Assembly: GCF_001421355.1 (NCBI RefSeq)
Contig: NZ_LMKC01000003.1
Coordinates: 186,164-250,163 of the forward strand
Reading direction: 5' to 3'
DNA: 64,000 nucleotides
Origin: Sphingomonas sp. Leaf9
GTDB taxonomy: Bacteria; Pseudomonadota; Alphaproteobacteria; Sphingomonadales; Sphingomonadaceae
Shown here: positions 48,375-58,852 of the stretch, piece by piece
How the letters are laid out: each line of letters opens with the position of its first letter
Numbering within the stretch: position 1 is the stretch's first letter
Made by a program: the position numbers and the translations under genes
Notes under the pieces: model-generated
The model's database searches: none
What the model saw: the letters and a program-made list of their open reading frames with translations, nothing else
What the model was told of the DNA's origin: nothing

Positions 48375-50177
48375 ATGCCCAGCTATACCCCGCCGGTTCG
48401 CGATACCCGATTCATCCTCGACCATGTGCTGAAGATCGGCGACCATGCCGCGTTGCCCGGTTTCGCCAATGCCACGCCCGATACCGTCGAGGCGGTGCTG
48501 GAAGAGGGTGGGCGCTTCGTTGCGGAGGTGCTGTTCCCGCTCAATGCCTCGGGCGATCAGCAGGGTTGCACCCGCCATGCCGATGGCAGCGTGACCACGC
48601 CGGAGGGGTTCAAGGACGCCTATCGCCAGTTCGTCGAATCGGGCTGGGGCACGTTGTCGGCGCCGGAACAGTTTGGCGGGCAGGCGATGCCGCATGTCGT
48701 GGCGACCGCGTTCGAGGAGTATCTGATCTCCGCCAACATGGCGTTCGCGATGTATCCGGGGCTGACCCACGGTGCGATTGCCGCGCTGCTGGTGAAGGGC
48801 TCGCCCGAACAGCAGGCGATGTATGTGCCCAAGATGGTGTCGGGCGAATGGGGCGGCACCATGAACCTGACGGAGCCGCAGTGCGGCACTGATCTGGGCC
48901 TCATCAAGACGCGCGCCGTACCGAACGACGACGGGTCTTGGGCGATCACCGGGACCAAGATTTTCATCTCGTCGGGCGAGCATGACCTTACCGACAATAT
49001 CATCCACCTCGTCCTCGCCAAGACGCCGGGCGCGCCGGAAAGCTCGAAGGGGATTTCGCTGTTCGTCGTGCCGAAGTTCCTGGTGAACGACGACGGATCG
49101 CTGGGGGAGCGCAACCCGGTCAGCTGCGGCTCGATCGAGCACAAGATGGGCATCCACGCCAATTCGACCTGCGTCATGAACTATGACGGGGCGAAGGGCT
49201 GGCTGGTCGGTGAGGAGACGAAGGGCCTGGCCGCGATGTTCATCATGATGAATGCGGCGCGCCTCGGCGTCGGGTTGCAGGGGCTGGGCGTGGCGGAAAC
49301 CGCGTACCAGAATGCGGTGATCTATGCGGGCGACCGGCGGCAGGGGCGGGCGCTGACCGGCCCGGCTCAGCCGCAGGAAAAGGCCGATACGCTGTTCGTC
49401 CATCCAGACGTCCGCCGGATGCTGATGGAGGGCAAAGCGCTGACCGAGGGCCTGCGCGCGCTGTGCCTGTGGGGTGCGTTGCAGGTCGATCTGGCGCATA
49501 TGAGCGAGGATGCGGCGGCGCGCGAGTTGGCCGACGATCTGGTCGGGCTGCTGACCCCGGTCATCAAGGGCTATGGCACCGACAAGGGCTATGACGTCGC
49601 GACCAACGCGCAGCAGGTCTATGGCGGGCACGGCTACATCGCCGAATGGGGCATGGAGCAATATGTCCGCGATGCCCGGATCGCGATGATCTATGAAGGC
49701 ACCAACGGCGTGCAGGCGATGGATCTGGTCGGTCGCAAGCTCGCGCAGAATGGCGGCCGGGCGATCCAGCATTTCTTCCGCATCGTCGCCGAAGAGATCG
49801 CGGCCGCCAAGGGAGCCGACGCGACCCGTGATTTCGCCGAGCGGCTGGAGCGGGGCCTCAAGGACCTGCAGGCCGCGACCATGTGGTTCATGGCCAACGG
49901 GATGCAGAACCCGAACAATGTCGGGGCCGGCGCGCATTCGTACATGCACATCATGGGCATCGTCGCGACCGGCCTGATGTGGCTGCGGATGTTGACCGCG
50001 GCGGAGGCGCTGGCGGCGGCGGGCGAGGGCGATCCGGCGTTCATCGAGGGCAAGCGGGTGACGGCGCGTTTCTATGCCGAGCGGATCGTTCCCGACGCCG
50101 GCGCGCTTCGTCGCAAGATCGAGGGCGGGGCGGATTCGGTCATGGCGCTCGACCCGGCGCTGTTCGCGCGGGGGTAG
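48375..50177 (+). CDS. acyl-CoA dehydrogenase, long form with C-terminal extension
   Basis: The 600-residue FAD enzyme introduces a double bond into acyl-CoA. Seen are MNLTEPQCGTDLG (FAD binding), WAITGTKIFISSGEHDL, and RIAMIYEGTNGVQAMDLVGRK with the catalytic glutamate region. A C-terminal domain of about 110 residues is typical of the DmdC/FadE-like subgroup. The substrate is unknown. Its coupling to the MerR gene suggests induction by an acyl-CoA or fatty acid. Confidence 0.93.
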   Translation: MPSYTPPVRDTRFILDHVLKIGDHAALPGFANATPDTVEAVLEEGGRFVAEVLFPLNASGDQQGCTRHADGSVTTPEGFKDAYRQFVESGWGTLSAPEQFGGQAMPHVVATAFEEYLISANMAFAMYPGLTHGAIAALLVKGSPEQQAMYVPKMVSGEWGGTMNLTEPQCGTDLGLIKTRAVPNDDGSWAITGTKIFISSGEHDLTDNIIHLVLAKTPGAPESSKGISLFVVPKFLVNDDGSLGERNPVSCGSIEHKMGIHANSTCVMNYDGAKGWLVGEETKGLAAMFIMMNAARLGVGLQGLGVAETAYQNAVIYAGDRRQGRALTGPAQPQEKADTLFVHPDVRRMLMEGKALTEGLRALCLWGALQVDLAHMSEDAAARELADDLVGLLTPVIKGYGTDKGYDVATNAQQVYGGHGYIAEWGMEQYVRDARIAMIYEGTNGVQAMDLVGRKLAQNGGRAIQHFFRIVAEEIAAAKGADATRDFAERLERGLKDLQAATMWFMANGMQNPNNVGAGAHSYMHIMGIVATGLMWLRMLTAAEALAAAGEGDPAFIEGKRVTARFYAERIVPDAGALRRKIEGGADSVMALDPALFARG

Positions 50178-50190
50178 GACCTAGCAAATA

Positions 50191-50216
50191 CGTACCCCCG
50201 CGCAGGCGGGGGTACG
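50191..50216. terminator. bidirectional hairpin of a dispersed-palindrome type
   Basis: CGTACCCCCGC and GCGGGGGTACG form a perfect 11-bp stem with a GCAG loop, between the convergent acyl-CoA dehydrogenase and purC genes. A T-rich stretch follows on the plus strand (ATACTATTTTGG). Hairpins of the form TACCCCCGC-GGCGGGGGTA recur widely in sphingomonad genomes, so it may be a repeat copy serving as terminator. Confidence 0.7.
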
Positions 50217-50238
50217 ATACTATTTTGGCTTTAGCGCC

Positions 50239-51018
50239 TTACTTCTCGCGCTTCTTGCGATGCGTCTCAAGGTCGAGGACCGCCGAATCGGCACCCTCCG
50301 GCAGCAGGCCCAGCCGCCGCGCGACTTCCTGATACGCCTCGACTTCGCCGCCCAGGTCGCGGCGGAAGCGATCCTTGTCGAGCTTTTCGTTGGTGGTCAT
50401 GTCCCACAGGCGGCAACCGTCGGGGCTGATCTCGTCGGCCAGGATGATCCGGCTGAAATCATTGTCCCAGATGCGACCGAATTCGAGCTTGAAGTCGACC
50501 AGCCGGATGTTGATCGCCGCGAACATGCCCGACAGGAAGTCGTTCACGCGGATCGCCATGTCGGCCATCTCGTGCAGTTCGTCCTGCGCGGCCCAGCCGA
50601 AGCACAGGATATGCTCGTCCGACACCATCGGATCACCGAGCGCGTCGTCCTTGTAATAATATTCGATGATCGTGCGCGGGAGCTGCTGCCCCTCTTCGAT
50701 GCCCAGCCGCTTGCTGATCGAACCGGCGGCAACGTTGCGCACCACGACTTCGATCGGCACGATCTCGACCTGGCGGATCAGCTGCTCGCGCATGTTCAGG
50801 CGGCGGATGAAGTGGGTCGGCACGCCGATATTGCCGAGCAGCGTGAAGACATGCTCGGAAATCCGGTTGTTCAGCACGCCCTTGCCGTTGATCGTACCCT
50901 TTTTCTGGGCATTGAAGGCGGTGGCGTCGTCCTTGAAATACTGGATCAGCGTACCCGGCTCCGGACCCTCATAGAGGATCTTTGCCTTGCCTTCGTAGAT
51001 CTGGCGGCGGCGAGCCAT
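50239..51018 (-). CDS. purC: phosphoribosylaminoimidazole-succinocarboxamide synthase
   Basis: The 259-residue SAICAR synthetase of purine biosynthesis shows [12 protein letters not shown] at the ATP site, [17 protein letters not shown], and the signature [10 protein letters not shown] with [14 protein letters not shown]. The ATG at 51018 gives the family length; an open frame continues upstream without family similarity. It stands alone, ending toward the bidirectional hairpin. Confidence 0.97.
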   Translation of the reverse strand: MARRRQIYEGKAKILYEGPEPGTLIQYFKDDATAFNAQKKGTINGKGVLNNRISEHVFTLLGNIGVPTHFIRRLNMREQLIRQVEIVPIEVVVRNVAAGSISKRLGIEEGQQLPRTIIEYYYKDDALGDPMVSDEHILCFGWAAQDELHEMADMAIRVNDFLSGMFAAINIRLVDFKLEFGRIWDNDFSRIILADEISPDGCRLWDMTTNEKLDKDRFRRDLGGEVEAYQEVARRLGLLPEGADSAVLDLETHRKKREK

Positions 51019-51112
51019 GCGATTCCCTTCAACGAAACGGCGTGGGCCAGAGCAGTCGTGTCCGGCCCCCTGCGGAAAGCCGCCGCATAGCCGAAGGGGC
51101 GCGCCCGCGCAA

Positions 51113-51919
51113 TCAGCCCGCGCGCGATGCCTTGACCGGCAGGAGCGGACGGACGCGGCGCCACAGCAGCAGGCCGAGCAACGCCAGCAGCAACGGCGGC
51201 AGGGCAAGTCCGATCAGCGCAAGCGCCGTGCCGACCGTCCAGCGTGCCGAGGCGACCGCGAGGTCGGCGGCACGGGTGAAGGGCGATGCCGGGTCGAAGC
51301 CGCGGATCGCCTGGCCGGAATGATATTCGAACACGACCGGCGTCGTGGCCAGCGCGGCGCGTTGTTCGGCGATGGCGGCAGCGGCCTCGCGTTCCGATCC
51401 GGTCGCGGCGGCGCGTTGCCGTTCCAGTTCGGCGCGGGCTTCGCGGGTGGTGGCGCCGCTGCGGGCGTCGATCGCGGCGCGTTCGGCGGATGCTGCCGCG
51501 CCGGCCTGCGCCAGTTGGTCGATCTTTGCGCCGGCATCCTCGCCGGTGATCTCGGAATCGAGCAGCATGCCGTCCGCTGCCTCTACCCCGCGAATGCCGT
51601 CCCGGCCGAACGCACGCGCGAGGTCGGGTGCCAGCGAAAAACCGAGCGTCGCCGTGATATCGTTCTCCTCGCTGCGGCTGTAGCGCATGCCGGTGATGCG
51701 GCAGCGCGCGATGCCAAGCCGTTCGCAGGTGGCGGCATGCGCTTCCTGGATGGCGGCGATCCGCGCGGCGGGCAGGCGAAAGCCATAGCGGTAGGAGAAG
51801 GCGACACCCGGCGCGGCGGTGACGTTGATGCCGGGGGCTGCTTCGTCGGACATATCCTGCGGCGCCTGGCTACACCCGGCCAGAATCAACGCCGCCATAA
51901 CAGGAACTCGGTACCGCAT
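51113..51919 (-). CDS. DUF4349-type lipoprotein
   Basis: From the ATG at 51919 the product has 268 residues: a signal peptide with lipobox LILAGC, an N-terminal domain, a coiled-coil region ([20 protein letters not shown]), and a C-terminal membrane helix ([22 protein letters not shown]). This order matches DUF4349 proteins. The function is unknown. A longer frame upstream is the shadow of the hydrolase gene. Confidence 0.85.
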   Translation of the reverse strand: MRYRVPVMAALILAGCSQAPQDMSDEAAPGINVTAAPGVAFSYRYGFRLPAARIAAIQEAHAATCERLGIARCRITGMRYSRSEENDITATLGFSLAPDLARAFGRDGIRGVEAADGMLLDSEITGEDAGAKIDQLAQAGAAASAERAAIDARSGATTREARAELERQRAAATGSEREAAAAIAEQRAALATTPVVFEYHSGQAIRGFDPASPFTRAADLAVASARWTVGTALALIGLALPPLLLALLGLLLWRRVRPLLPVKASRAG

Positions 51920-51972
51920 ACGCCACCTTTGCCTTAATTGAGGCTGAAATGTGGCGCAAATATGGCGATTGG

Positions 51973-52836
51973 TCAAGCCGGGGGCATGATCCGGTGCAGC
52001 ATCGCGACCGTCGCGTCCCATGCGGCGGTGTCCGGCGCGATGAGTTCGACATGTCCGGTGTCGGCGATCTCGTGCAGCGTCACCGTGTCGCCCCGCTCGC
52101 GCGCCAAGGCGGCAAAGGCTGGTGCCATGCGGGCCGGCACGATGCGGTCGTCGCGCCCGTTGACCAGATCGATCGGCACGCCGAGCGGCAGCAGACAGGT
52201 GACCGAGGTATCGGCAAAGCGATCGGGCCGATCGCCTACCAGCTGCATGATTACCTCGGTACCGCAGCCGTTGTCGGGGCTCGCCTCGACCGCGGCGAGA
52301 TCGGGCAGTCCGCCGAGGCTGACGACCTGCGCGATCGACAGCGGATCGCCCTGCGCCAGCATGCTGCCCGCCGGCAGGCGATGGCGCGCGGCGAGCCACA
52401 GCGCCAGATGCCCGCCCGCCGAATGGCCGAGCGCAACGATTCGTGACAGGTTCAGGGCGTGCGCATCGGCATGGATGCGAAGCAGGTCGGCGGCGTCGGC
52501 GACATCGCGGAAGGTGCCCGGATATCCGCCACCATCGCGATCGACGCCGCGATAGTCGATGTTCCAGACCGCGAATCCGCGTTCCCGCAGGTCCGCCGCC
52601 ACCCAGTCCATCAGCCGCCGATCGGCGATCGCGCTCTGCCAGCATCCGCCATGGACCATCAGTATCGTAGGCCAGCGCCCGGCGGCGGGCCGCCCGGCGG
52701 GCAGCCACAGGTCGACGACCTGCAGGCTGTCGTCGCCATAGCGGAATTGATGGTCGGGGTCGGGCCGCGACCGCGCGGTCAGGTCGGGCCACTCCATCGG
52801 GGTCCAGGGAATGTCGGGCTTGCGGGGCGGTGTCAT
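51973..52836 (-). CDS. alpha/beta hydrolase (esterase/arylformamidase-like)
   Basis: The product has 287 residues from the ATG at 52836 (an upstream ATG would add a Cys-rich dozen). It has the oxyanion-type HGGCW motif, the nucleophile elbow GHSAGG, an acid residue in VNGRDDRIVP, and a histidine in IADTGHVELI. This arrangement resembles BD-FAE-type esterases and kynurenine formamidases. The substrate is unknown. It is divergent from a TetR gene, which may control it. Confidence 0.85.
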   Translation of the reverse strand: MTPPRKPDIPWTPMEWPDLTARSRPDPDHQFRYGDDSLQVVDLWLPAGRPAAGRWPTILMVHGGCWQSAIADRRLMDWVAADLRERGFAVWNIDYRGVDRDGGGYPGTFRDVADAADLLRIHADAHALNLSRIVALGHSAGGHLALWLAARHRLPAGSMLAQGDPLSIAQVVSLGGLPDLAAVEASPDNGCGTEVIMQLVGDRPDRFADTSVTCLLPLGVPIDLVNGRDDRIVPARMAPAFAALARERGDTVTLHEIADTGHVELIAPDTAAWDATVAMLHRIMPPA

Positions 52837-52888
52837 ATGGTCAATTTTGCAACAGCTGCCGCGAAACGACAATCAAACGGTAATATCG

Positions 52889-52894
52889 TATAAT
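52889..52894 (+). promoter_or_regulatory. possible -10 element upstream of the TetR gene
   Basis: A perfect TATAAT lies in an unusually A+T-rich stretch (about 52840-52910) between the divergent hydrolase and TetR genes. No good -35 stands 17 bases upstream, so the assignment is weak. The rest of the 144-base gap holds no recognised element. Confidence 0.3.
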
Positions 52895-52980
52895 AAATTG
52901 TGACTTGCCGGGCGGTTGGAGGTAAGAGGCAGTGGGGAAGGGCAGCGCTGTCCTGTGGACGGCAGCAGGGGGCGTGTACC

Positions 52981-53562
52981 GTGGGTAGAATTCGTACGAT
53001 CGAGCGTGACAAGCTGTTGGATGCCGCCGAAGCGGTCACGATGGAAAAGGGGCCGACGGGCCTGACCATCGCGGCGGTGGCCGAACGGATGGGCATCACC
53101 AATGGCGGTGTCCAGTACAGCTTCCGCAGCAAGGAATCGCTGATCGCGGCGATGTTCGAACGCTGGCAGCAGGAATATGCCGAGTACATGATCGAACTGG
53201 GCGCCGTTCCCGAGGACGAGGCATCGCGCGTCCGGGCGCATATCGCCTATGGCGCCAATTACGAGGACCGGTCGAAGCGGGGGGCGCCGACGCTGCTGGT
53301 CTCGCTGCTCAATTCGCCGCAGCATATGACGCAGGTGCGTCGCTGGTACCGCAACCGTATCGACGCGATCGACCTGTCGACCGATGAGGGGCGTTGGCTG
53401 CGGCTCGCCTTCGTCGCGATGGAGGGTGCGTTTTTGATGCGGTTGTTCGGGCTGATCGACATGAAGAGTGACGAATGGCACTCGATCGTCGCCGATATCT
53501 GGGCATTGGTTGACGGAAAACTGCCGCAGGCGGATCGGGAGTCGGGACGACAGGCCGCCTGA
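52981..53562 (+). CDS. TetR-family transcriptional regulator
   Basis: The 193-residue regulator starts at GTG 52981 (VGRIRTIERDKLLDAAEAV). The helix-turn-helix is LTIAAVAERMGITNGGVQYSFRSKESLIAAMF, a good TetR match. The ligand domain has a C-terminal pattern resembling TetR_C groups seen next to efflux or hydrolase genes. The target is unknown; the divergent hydrolase is the natural candidate. Confidence 0.92.
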   Translation: MGRIRTIERDKLLDAAEAVTMEKGPTGLTIAAVAERMGITNGGVQYSFRSKESLIAAMFERWQQEYAEYMIELGAVPEDEASRVRAHIAYGANYEDRSKRGAPTLLVSLLNSPQHMTQVRRWYRNRIDAIDLSTDEGRWLRLAFVAMEGAFLMRLFGLIDMKSDEWHSIVADIWALVDGKLPQADRESGRQAA

Positions 53563-53622
53563 TCCCGGTTCGTTCCATTTCGCCCCTCGCGGGGGGCGCA
53601 TTCCCCTGCTATCGCAGGTGCG

Positions 53623-55875
53623 ATGGCAAGTGATCTGACCGACCCTGGAACGCCGATCGGCGTGTTCGATGCACCGTTCGACAGCGCGCTGTCCGAACGC
53701 TATCTCGTCTATGCGCTGTCGACGATCACCGCGCGGTCGCTGCCCGATGTCCGCGACGGGCTGAAGCCGGTGCATCGTCGCCTGCTATGGGCGATGCGGC
53801 TGCTGAAGCTGGACCCGGCATCGGGGTACAAGAAATGTGCGCGCGTCGTCGGCGACGTGATCGGCAAATATCACCCGCATGGTGACCAGTCGGTGTATGA
53901 TGCGATGGTACGCCTGGCGCAGGACTTCGCGCTGCGTTATCCGCTGGTCGACGGGCAGGGCAATTTCGGCAATATTGACGGCGATAATGCCGCCGCGTAC
54001 CGCTATACCGAGGCGCGGCTGACCCAGGTCGCGATCGACCTGATGGCGGGCCTCGACGAAGACGCGATCGACTTTCGCCCGACCTATAACGGCGAGGAGC
54101 AGGAGCCGGAGCTGTTCCCCGGCATGTTCCCCAATTTGCTGGCCAACGGCGCCAGCGGCATCGCGGTCGGCATGGCGACCAGCGTGCCGCCGCACAACGC
54201 CGCCGAACTGTTCGACGCCGCGATCGTGCTGGTCGATCAGCCCGAAGCCGACGACGCAGCGGTGCTGGCGCATGTGCGCGGTCCCGATTTCCCCACCGGC
54301 GGCATCGTCGTCGATTCGCCCGCCGCGATCCGCGATTCCTATGCGACCGGACGCGGCGGCTTTCGCGTGCGCGCCCGGCACGAGATCGAGCGGGAAAAGG
54401 GCGGCGGCTGGCAGATCGTCGTCACCCAGATTCCCTACGGCGTGCAGAAGGGCAAGCTGATCGAGCAGATCGCCGCGCTCATCAACGACAAGAAGTTGCC
54501 GATCCTGACCGATGTCCGCGACGAATCGGATGCCGAGATTCGCATCGTCCTCGAACCGCGCAGCCGGACGGTCGACCCGCAGGTGCTGATGGACGGGCTG
54601 TTCCGCCTGACCGACCTCGAAACCCGCGTGCCGCTAAACCTCAACGTGCTCGACAAGGACCGCACCCCGCGCGTGATGCCGCTGCGCGAGGCGTTGAAGG
54701 CGTGGGTCGATCACCAATTCGTCGTGCTGCGCCGGCGCAGCGAACATCGGCTGGCGAAGATCGCCGACCGGATCGAACTGCTCGACGGCTATCTCGCCGC
54801 CTATCTAAACCTCGACCGAGTGATCGCGATCATCCGCGGCGAGGACGAGCCAAAGCCGGTGCTCATCGCCGAGTTTTCGCTGACCGACCGGCAGGCCGAA
54901 GCCATTCTCAACATGCGGCTGCGCAGTCTGCGCAAGCTGGAGGAGATGGAAATTCGCGGCGAGCGGGCGAAGCTGGAAAAGGAGCAGGCCGAACTGACAC
55001 TGCTGCTGTCCAGTGAAGCGCGGCAGCGGACGCGGATGAAGCGCGACCTGACGAAGATGCGCGACCGCTATGGCCAAGATACGGCGCTGGGCGCCCGGCG
55101 CACCACGGTCGAGGAAGCCGCGCCGGCGCGCGAAATTCCGGCCGAGGCGATGATCGAGCGCGAGCCGCTGACCGTTATCCTGTCACAGCGCGGCTGGGTC
55201 CGGGCGCTGAAGGGCCATGTCGAGCTGGCGTCGGCGGACACCGCCCGGTTCAAGGAAGGCGACGGCCCGGCCTTTGCCTTCCACGCGCATACCACCGACA
55301 AGCTGCTGCTCGTGACCGATGGCGGGCGATTCTACACGCTGGGCGCGGACAAGCTGCCCGGCGGGCGCGGCTTTGGCGAACCGGTGCGGGCGATGATCGA
55401 CCTCGACGGCGAGGCGCGGATCGTCGGCCTGTCGCGCGCCGCTGCGTCCGAACGGCTGCTGCTGGCGGCGACCGACGGGCGGGGCTTCATGGTGCGGGTG
55501 GCCGATGTGCTGGCCGAAACGCGCAAGGGCAAGCAGGTGATGGCACCGCGTCCGGGGGCGAAGCTGAAGGTCGTCCGGCCGATCGCCGCCGACGACGATT
55601 ATGTCGCGTCGATCGGCGACAATCGCAAGCTGGTGCTGTTCCCGCTGGCCGAGCTGGCGGAAATGGCGCGCGGGCAGGGGGTGCAATTGCAGCGCTTCCG
55701 CGATGGTGGCCTGTCCGATGCGCGCACGCTGCGCTTCGCCGACGGTTTACACTGGACGATGGGCGGCGAAACCGGGCGGATGCGTACCGAAAGCGACCTG
55801 TCGCCATGGCGCGCGGCACGCGGTGCCGCCGGACGGATGCCTCCGAACGGTTTCCCGCGCGATAATCGTTTTTGA
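53623..55875 (+). CDS. parC: DNA topoisomerase IV subunit A
   Basis: The 750-residue cleavage subunit decatenates chromosomes. The catalytic tyrosine is in [10 protein letters not shown] and the segment [15 protein letters not shown] lies before it. The C-terminal beta-pinwheel lacks the GyrA box expected of gyrase, which with the length supports ParC. At the two positions corresponding to E. coli ParC Ser80 and Glu84 this protein has Gln and Asp. The ATG at 53623 follows TCGCAGGTGCG. Confidence 0.96.
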   Translation: MASDLTDPGTPIGVFDAPFDSALSERYLVYALSTITARSLPDVRDGLKPVHRRLLWAMRLLKLDPASGYKKCARVVGDVIGKYHPHGDQSVYDAMVRLAQDFALRYPLVDGQGNFGNIDGDNAAAYRYTEARLTQVAIDLMAGLDEDAIDFRPTYNGEEQEPELFPGMFPNLLANGASGIAVGMATSVPPHNAAELFDAAIVLVDQPEADDAAVLAHVRGPDFPTGGIVVDSPAAIRDSYATGRGGFRVRARHEIEREKGGGWQIVVTQIPYGVQKGKLIEQIAALINDKKLPILTDVRDESDAEIRIVLEPRSRTVDPQVLMDGLFRLTDLETRVPLNLNVLDKDRTPRVMPLREALKAWVDHQFVVLRRRSEHRLAKIADRIELLDGYLAAYLNLDRVIAIIRGEDEPKPVLIAEFSLTDRQAEAILNMRLRSLRKLEEMEIRGERAKLEKEQAELTLLLSSEARQRTRMKRDLTKMRDRYGQDTALGARRTTVEEAAPAREIPAEAMIEREPLTVILSQRGWVRALKGHVELASADTARFKEGDGPAFAFHAHTTDKLLLVTDGGRFYTLGADKLPGGRGFGEPVRAMIDLDGEARIVGLSRAAASERLLLAATDGRGFMVRVADVLAETRKGKQVMAPRPGAKLKVVRPIAADDDYVASIGDNRKLVLFPLAELAEMARGQGVQLQRFRDGGLSDARTLRFADGLHWTMGGETGRMRTESDLSPWRAARGAAGRMPPNGFPRDNRF

Positions 55876-55931
55876 TCGCGCGGCCGCGGGTTTCAGAAGC
55901 TCTTAACCTCCATCGGCCATATCGGTAACCG

Positions 55932-57680
55932 ATGGCGTTCGGCAGGCAGATACTTTCGGCATTCAGGTCGCAGGCATTTCCGATTCCGGAACAGGGGAAT
56001 CGCGTGCCTATCGCCTGCGTCGCGCCAACGCCGGATCGGCCGGTCGCCGACCCACGCGAACCGATCCTCGATTTGCTGCCGCTACCGACCGCGATCGTCG
56101 CGGCCGATGCCGACCGGGTGGTGTTCGAAGCGGTCAACAGCGCGTTTCGGGCTGCTGGTTTCACCACCAGCCAGGGGCGCGCGGCGCTGCTGCACGAAAT
56201 CGGCGACGCGGTGCTGGCGTTCCTGCTGTCGGCGGACACCCAGCGGCGGATGCGGCTGCGGCTCGGCGATGCGGTCGACAGCCGCCATTATGACGTAACG
56301 CTCGCCCGGCGGCCGGAATCCGCCGGCATCGCCCGCTGCATGATGTCGCTGGTCGACCAGACCCCCGAACAGCGTACCGAAACCAGCCTGCGCCGCGAGA
56401 TGAGCACCGATTCGCTCACCGGCCTGCCGAATCGCACCGGCTTCGGCGATCTGGTGGAGGAACGGGTCGCCGCCGGCGACCGCGCGCATTATGCGGTGCT
56501 GGCAATCAATCTCGACCGGTTCAGCCGGGTCAACGCCTGCATGGGGTCGCTGTCGGGCGACGAATTGCTGATCTCGGTCGCCCGCCGGCTAAAGGGAGTG
56601 TTGCGCGGCTGCGACGTGCTGGCGCGCACCGGCGGCGACGAATTCGCGGTGCTGCTAGGGCTGCGCGACGGGGCCGACGATGCGCTGCACGCGGCGTCGC
56701 GGCTGCAACAGGCGCTGGTGCAGCCGTTCCAGCTGTCGGATTTCAGCATCCGCGTCGAATGTTCGATCGGCATCGCGCTCGGCGAAGACGCCGATGCCGA
56801 GGCGGAGGACGTAATCCGTCACGCCCAGTTCGCGGTCAAACGATCGAAGCGCACCGGGCAGACCGAAGTCTATCGCCCCCATCTGTTCGACATCGTGCGC
56901 AGCCAGTTCTCGATCGAGACCCGGCTGCGGCATGCGCTGGAGGACCGGCAACTCCATCTGGCGTTCCAGCCGATCTGCGACCTGTCCAACGGCCGGATCA
57001 GCAGCTTCGAAGCACTGGCGCGGTGGCGCACGCCGGAGGGGGAGGATATCTCCCCGGTCGATTTCATTCCGGTCGCCGAGGAATCGGGGCTGATCGTACC
57101 GCTCGGGCGCTGGGCGATGGACGAGGCGGCACGGACGCTGGCGGCATGGGATGCAGCGGCCGGCGGCGATTGCGGCGCGCGGATGGCGGTGAACCTGTCG
57201 GCGGTGCAGTTGCAGCGCGACAATGTCGAGGCGATGTTCGCCGAAGTGCTGGCCGAGCATCGGCTGTCGGGCGACCGCTTCACCATCGAACTGACCGAAA
57301 GTGCGTTCGTCGTCGATCCCGACCGGACGCTGCGCACGATGCTGGCGCTTCGCGACATGGGCGCATCGATCGCGATGGACGATTTCGGGACCGGCTATTC
57401 CAACCTTGCCTATCTCCAGAAGCTGCCGATCGACAAGCTGAAGATCGACCGCAGCTTCGTCACCGGCATGCTGGCCGACCGCGACAAGGTGGCGATCGTG
57501 CGCGCGATCCTCAGTCTCGCCCAGGCGCTCGGCCTGCGCACCACGGCGGAGGGGATCGAGACGCAGGAGCTGGAACACACGCTGGTCGCGCTCGGCTGCG
57601 CCTTTGGCCAGGGCTATTTCTATTCGCGGCCGGTCGATGCCGATGCCGCTTATGCGTTGCTGATGGCCCGCAACGCTTGA
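55932..57680 (+). CDS. diguanylate cyclase/phosphodiesterase (GGDEF-EAL)
   Basis: The 582-residue protein has a PAS-like N-terminal region (about residues 45-145). A GGDEF domain follows with intact GGDEF (234-238) and an RxxD inhibitory site (R225, D228). The EAL domain has EAL at 360-362, DDFGTGYSNLAYL and EGIET all intact. Both c-di-GMP synthesis and hydrolysis are thus possible. No membrane helices are evident. A later GTG start is possible near 56003. Its 3' end overlaps the convergent CCA gene by 31 bases. Confidence 0.93.
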   Translation: MAFGRQILSAFRSQAFPIPEQGNRVPIACVAPTPDRPVADPREPILDLLPLPTAIVAADADRVVFEAVNSAFRAAGFTTSQGRAALLHEIGDAVLAFLLSADTQRRMRLRLGDAVDSRHYDVTLARRPESAGIARCMMSLVDQTPEQRTETSLRREMSTDSLTGLPNRTGFGDLVEERVAAGDRAHYAVLAINLDRFSRVNACMGSLSGDELLISVARRLKGVLRGCDVLARTGGDEFAVLLGLRDGADDALHAASRLQQALVQPFQLSDFSIRVECSIGIALGEDADAEAEDVIRHAQFAVKRSKRTGQTEVYRPHLFDIVRSQFSIETRLRHALEDRQLHLAFQPICDLSNGRISSFEALARWRTPEGEDISPVDFIPVAEESGLIVPLGRWAMDEAARTLAAWDAAAGGDCGARMAVNLSAVQLQRDNVEAMFAEVLAEHRLSGDRFTIELTESAFVVDPDRTLRTMLALRDMGASIAMDDFGTGYSNLAYLQKLPIDKLKIDRSFVTGMLADRDKVAIVRAILSLAQALGLRTTAEGIETQELEHTLVALGCAFGQGYFYSRPVDADAAYALLMARNA

Positions 57681-58852
57681 GCCACTACCTCGTCGGCGAT
57701 CGTCGCCGTCCGGTCCGCGTCGGGAAACCCCTCGGCGATCCATCGATCCTCGACCTGCCGCAGCGCCCGCGCCACATCGGGCCCGCGCGCCAGCCCGCGT
57801 TCGACCAGTGCCCCACCCGACAGCGGCAGGCTGGGCCGCGTCCAGCCGGCGACCGTCGCCGCTGCCGCCGCGTCATCGTGCAGCAGCAGCCGATCGACCG
57901 CACCCTCGATCCCCAGTCGATAGCCGAGCGCGCGCGGACTGTCCGTCCCGTCGCCCAGCGCCACGGCGATGCGCTTGCGCTGCGCATTGGACAGTTTCAG
58001 CCGAGCAGTAACCCCCTCCGCATTGCCGGCGTCCAGCAGCGCGGCGAGCCGCCGGATCGGATCGGGCGCGATTCCCCCCGTCGCTTCCGCCGCGACCAGC
58101 GCCGCCAGCCGATCGACGGCGGCGGTGTCCAGTTCGGGCAGGACCGGTTGCCAGATGGCATGTCCGACCATCAGCCGCAGCACGTCGACGGCTCCGCGCG
58201 CGACCAGCAGCTTGAGCAGTTCGTCGGCGATCCGCTCGCGCGACAACGCCATCAGGTCGTTCGCCCGCGCGACGCAAGCCGCCAGCCCGTCGGCATCGGG
58301 CGCGTCGCCGAATCGCGCAAGAAAGCGGAAGAAGCGCAGGATGCGCAGGTGATCCTCGGCAATCCGCCGCAGCGGATCGCCAATGAAGCGTACGCGCCCG
58401 GCACGCAGATCGGCGACGCCGCCGAAATAGTCGTACAGCCGGTAATCGCCCATATCGGCATAGAGCGCATTCATCGTGAAATCACGCCGCGCGGCATCGG
58501 CCTGCCAGTCGTCGGTGAAGGCGACCTCGGCACGGCGACCATCGGTGGTTACGTCGTGGCGCAGCGTCGTCACCTCGACCACCGTGCCGCTGGTGACGGC
58601 GGTGATCGTCCCGTGTGCGATGCCGGTAGGAATTGCCTTGATCCCTGCCGCTTCCAGCCGGCGGACGACCTCGTGCGGCGGGTGGATCGTCGCGACGTCG
58701 ATATCGGCGACCGGTAGCCCGAGTACCGTGTCGCGCACCGCGCCACCGACATAGCGCGCCGCGCCTTCGCCCAGCGCCGCGGCCAGCCGGTCGAGCCCCG
58801 GACGCGTCATCCAGTCGGCCGGGGGCAGGGTGGTAGCTTCGGTCACGGCCAT
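57650..58852 (-). CDS. cca: CCA tRNA nucleotidyltransferase
   Basis: The 400-residue enzyme adds or repairs the 3' CCA of tRNAs. The nucleotidyltransferase core is intact: YVGGAVRDTVLG and the metal motif DIDVAT, then RRDFTMNALYAD and the helical neck and body (RIAEDHLRILRFFRFLARFG). Length and order match alphaproteobacterial enzymes. The start overlaps the stop of the upstream DUF1285-NUDIX gene by ten bases. The end overlaps the convergent GGDEF-EAL gene. Confidence 0.96.
   Translation of the reverse strand: MAVTEATTLPPADWMTRPGLDRLAAALGEGAARYVGGAVRDTVLGLPVADIDVATIHPPHEVVRRLEAAGIKAIPTGIAHGTITAVTSGTVVEVTTLRHDVTTDGRRAEVAFTDDWQADAARRDFTMNALYADMGDYRLYDYFGGVADLRAGRVRFIGDPLRRIAEDHLRILRFFRFLARFGDAPDADGLAACVARANDLMALSRERIADELLKLLVARGAVDVLRLMVGHAIWQPVLPELDTAAVDRLAALVAAEATGGIAPDPIRRLAALLDAGNAEGVTARLKLSNAQRKRIAVALGDGTDSPRALGYRLGIEGAVDRLLLHDDAAAAATVAGWTRPSLPLSGGALVERGLARGPDVARALRQVEDRWIAEGFPDADRTATIADEVVAQALRAISNA

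Noticed and set aside
56759..58717. 652-codon plus-strand frame across the GGDEF-EAL and cca genes
   Set aside because: An Arg/Gly-rich shadow running over two real genes on different strands.
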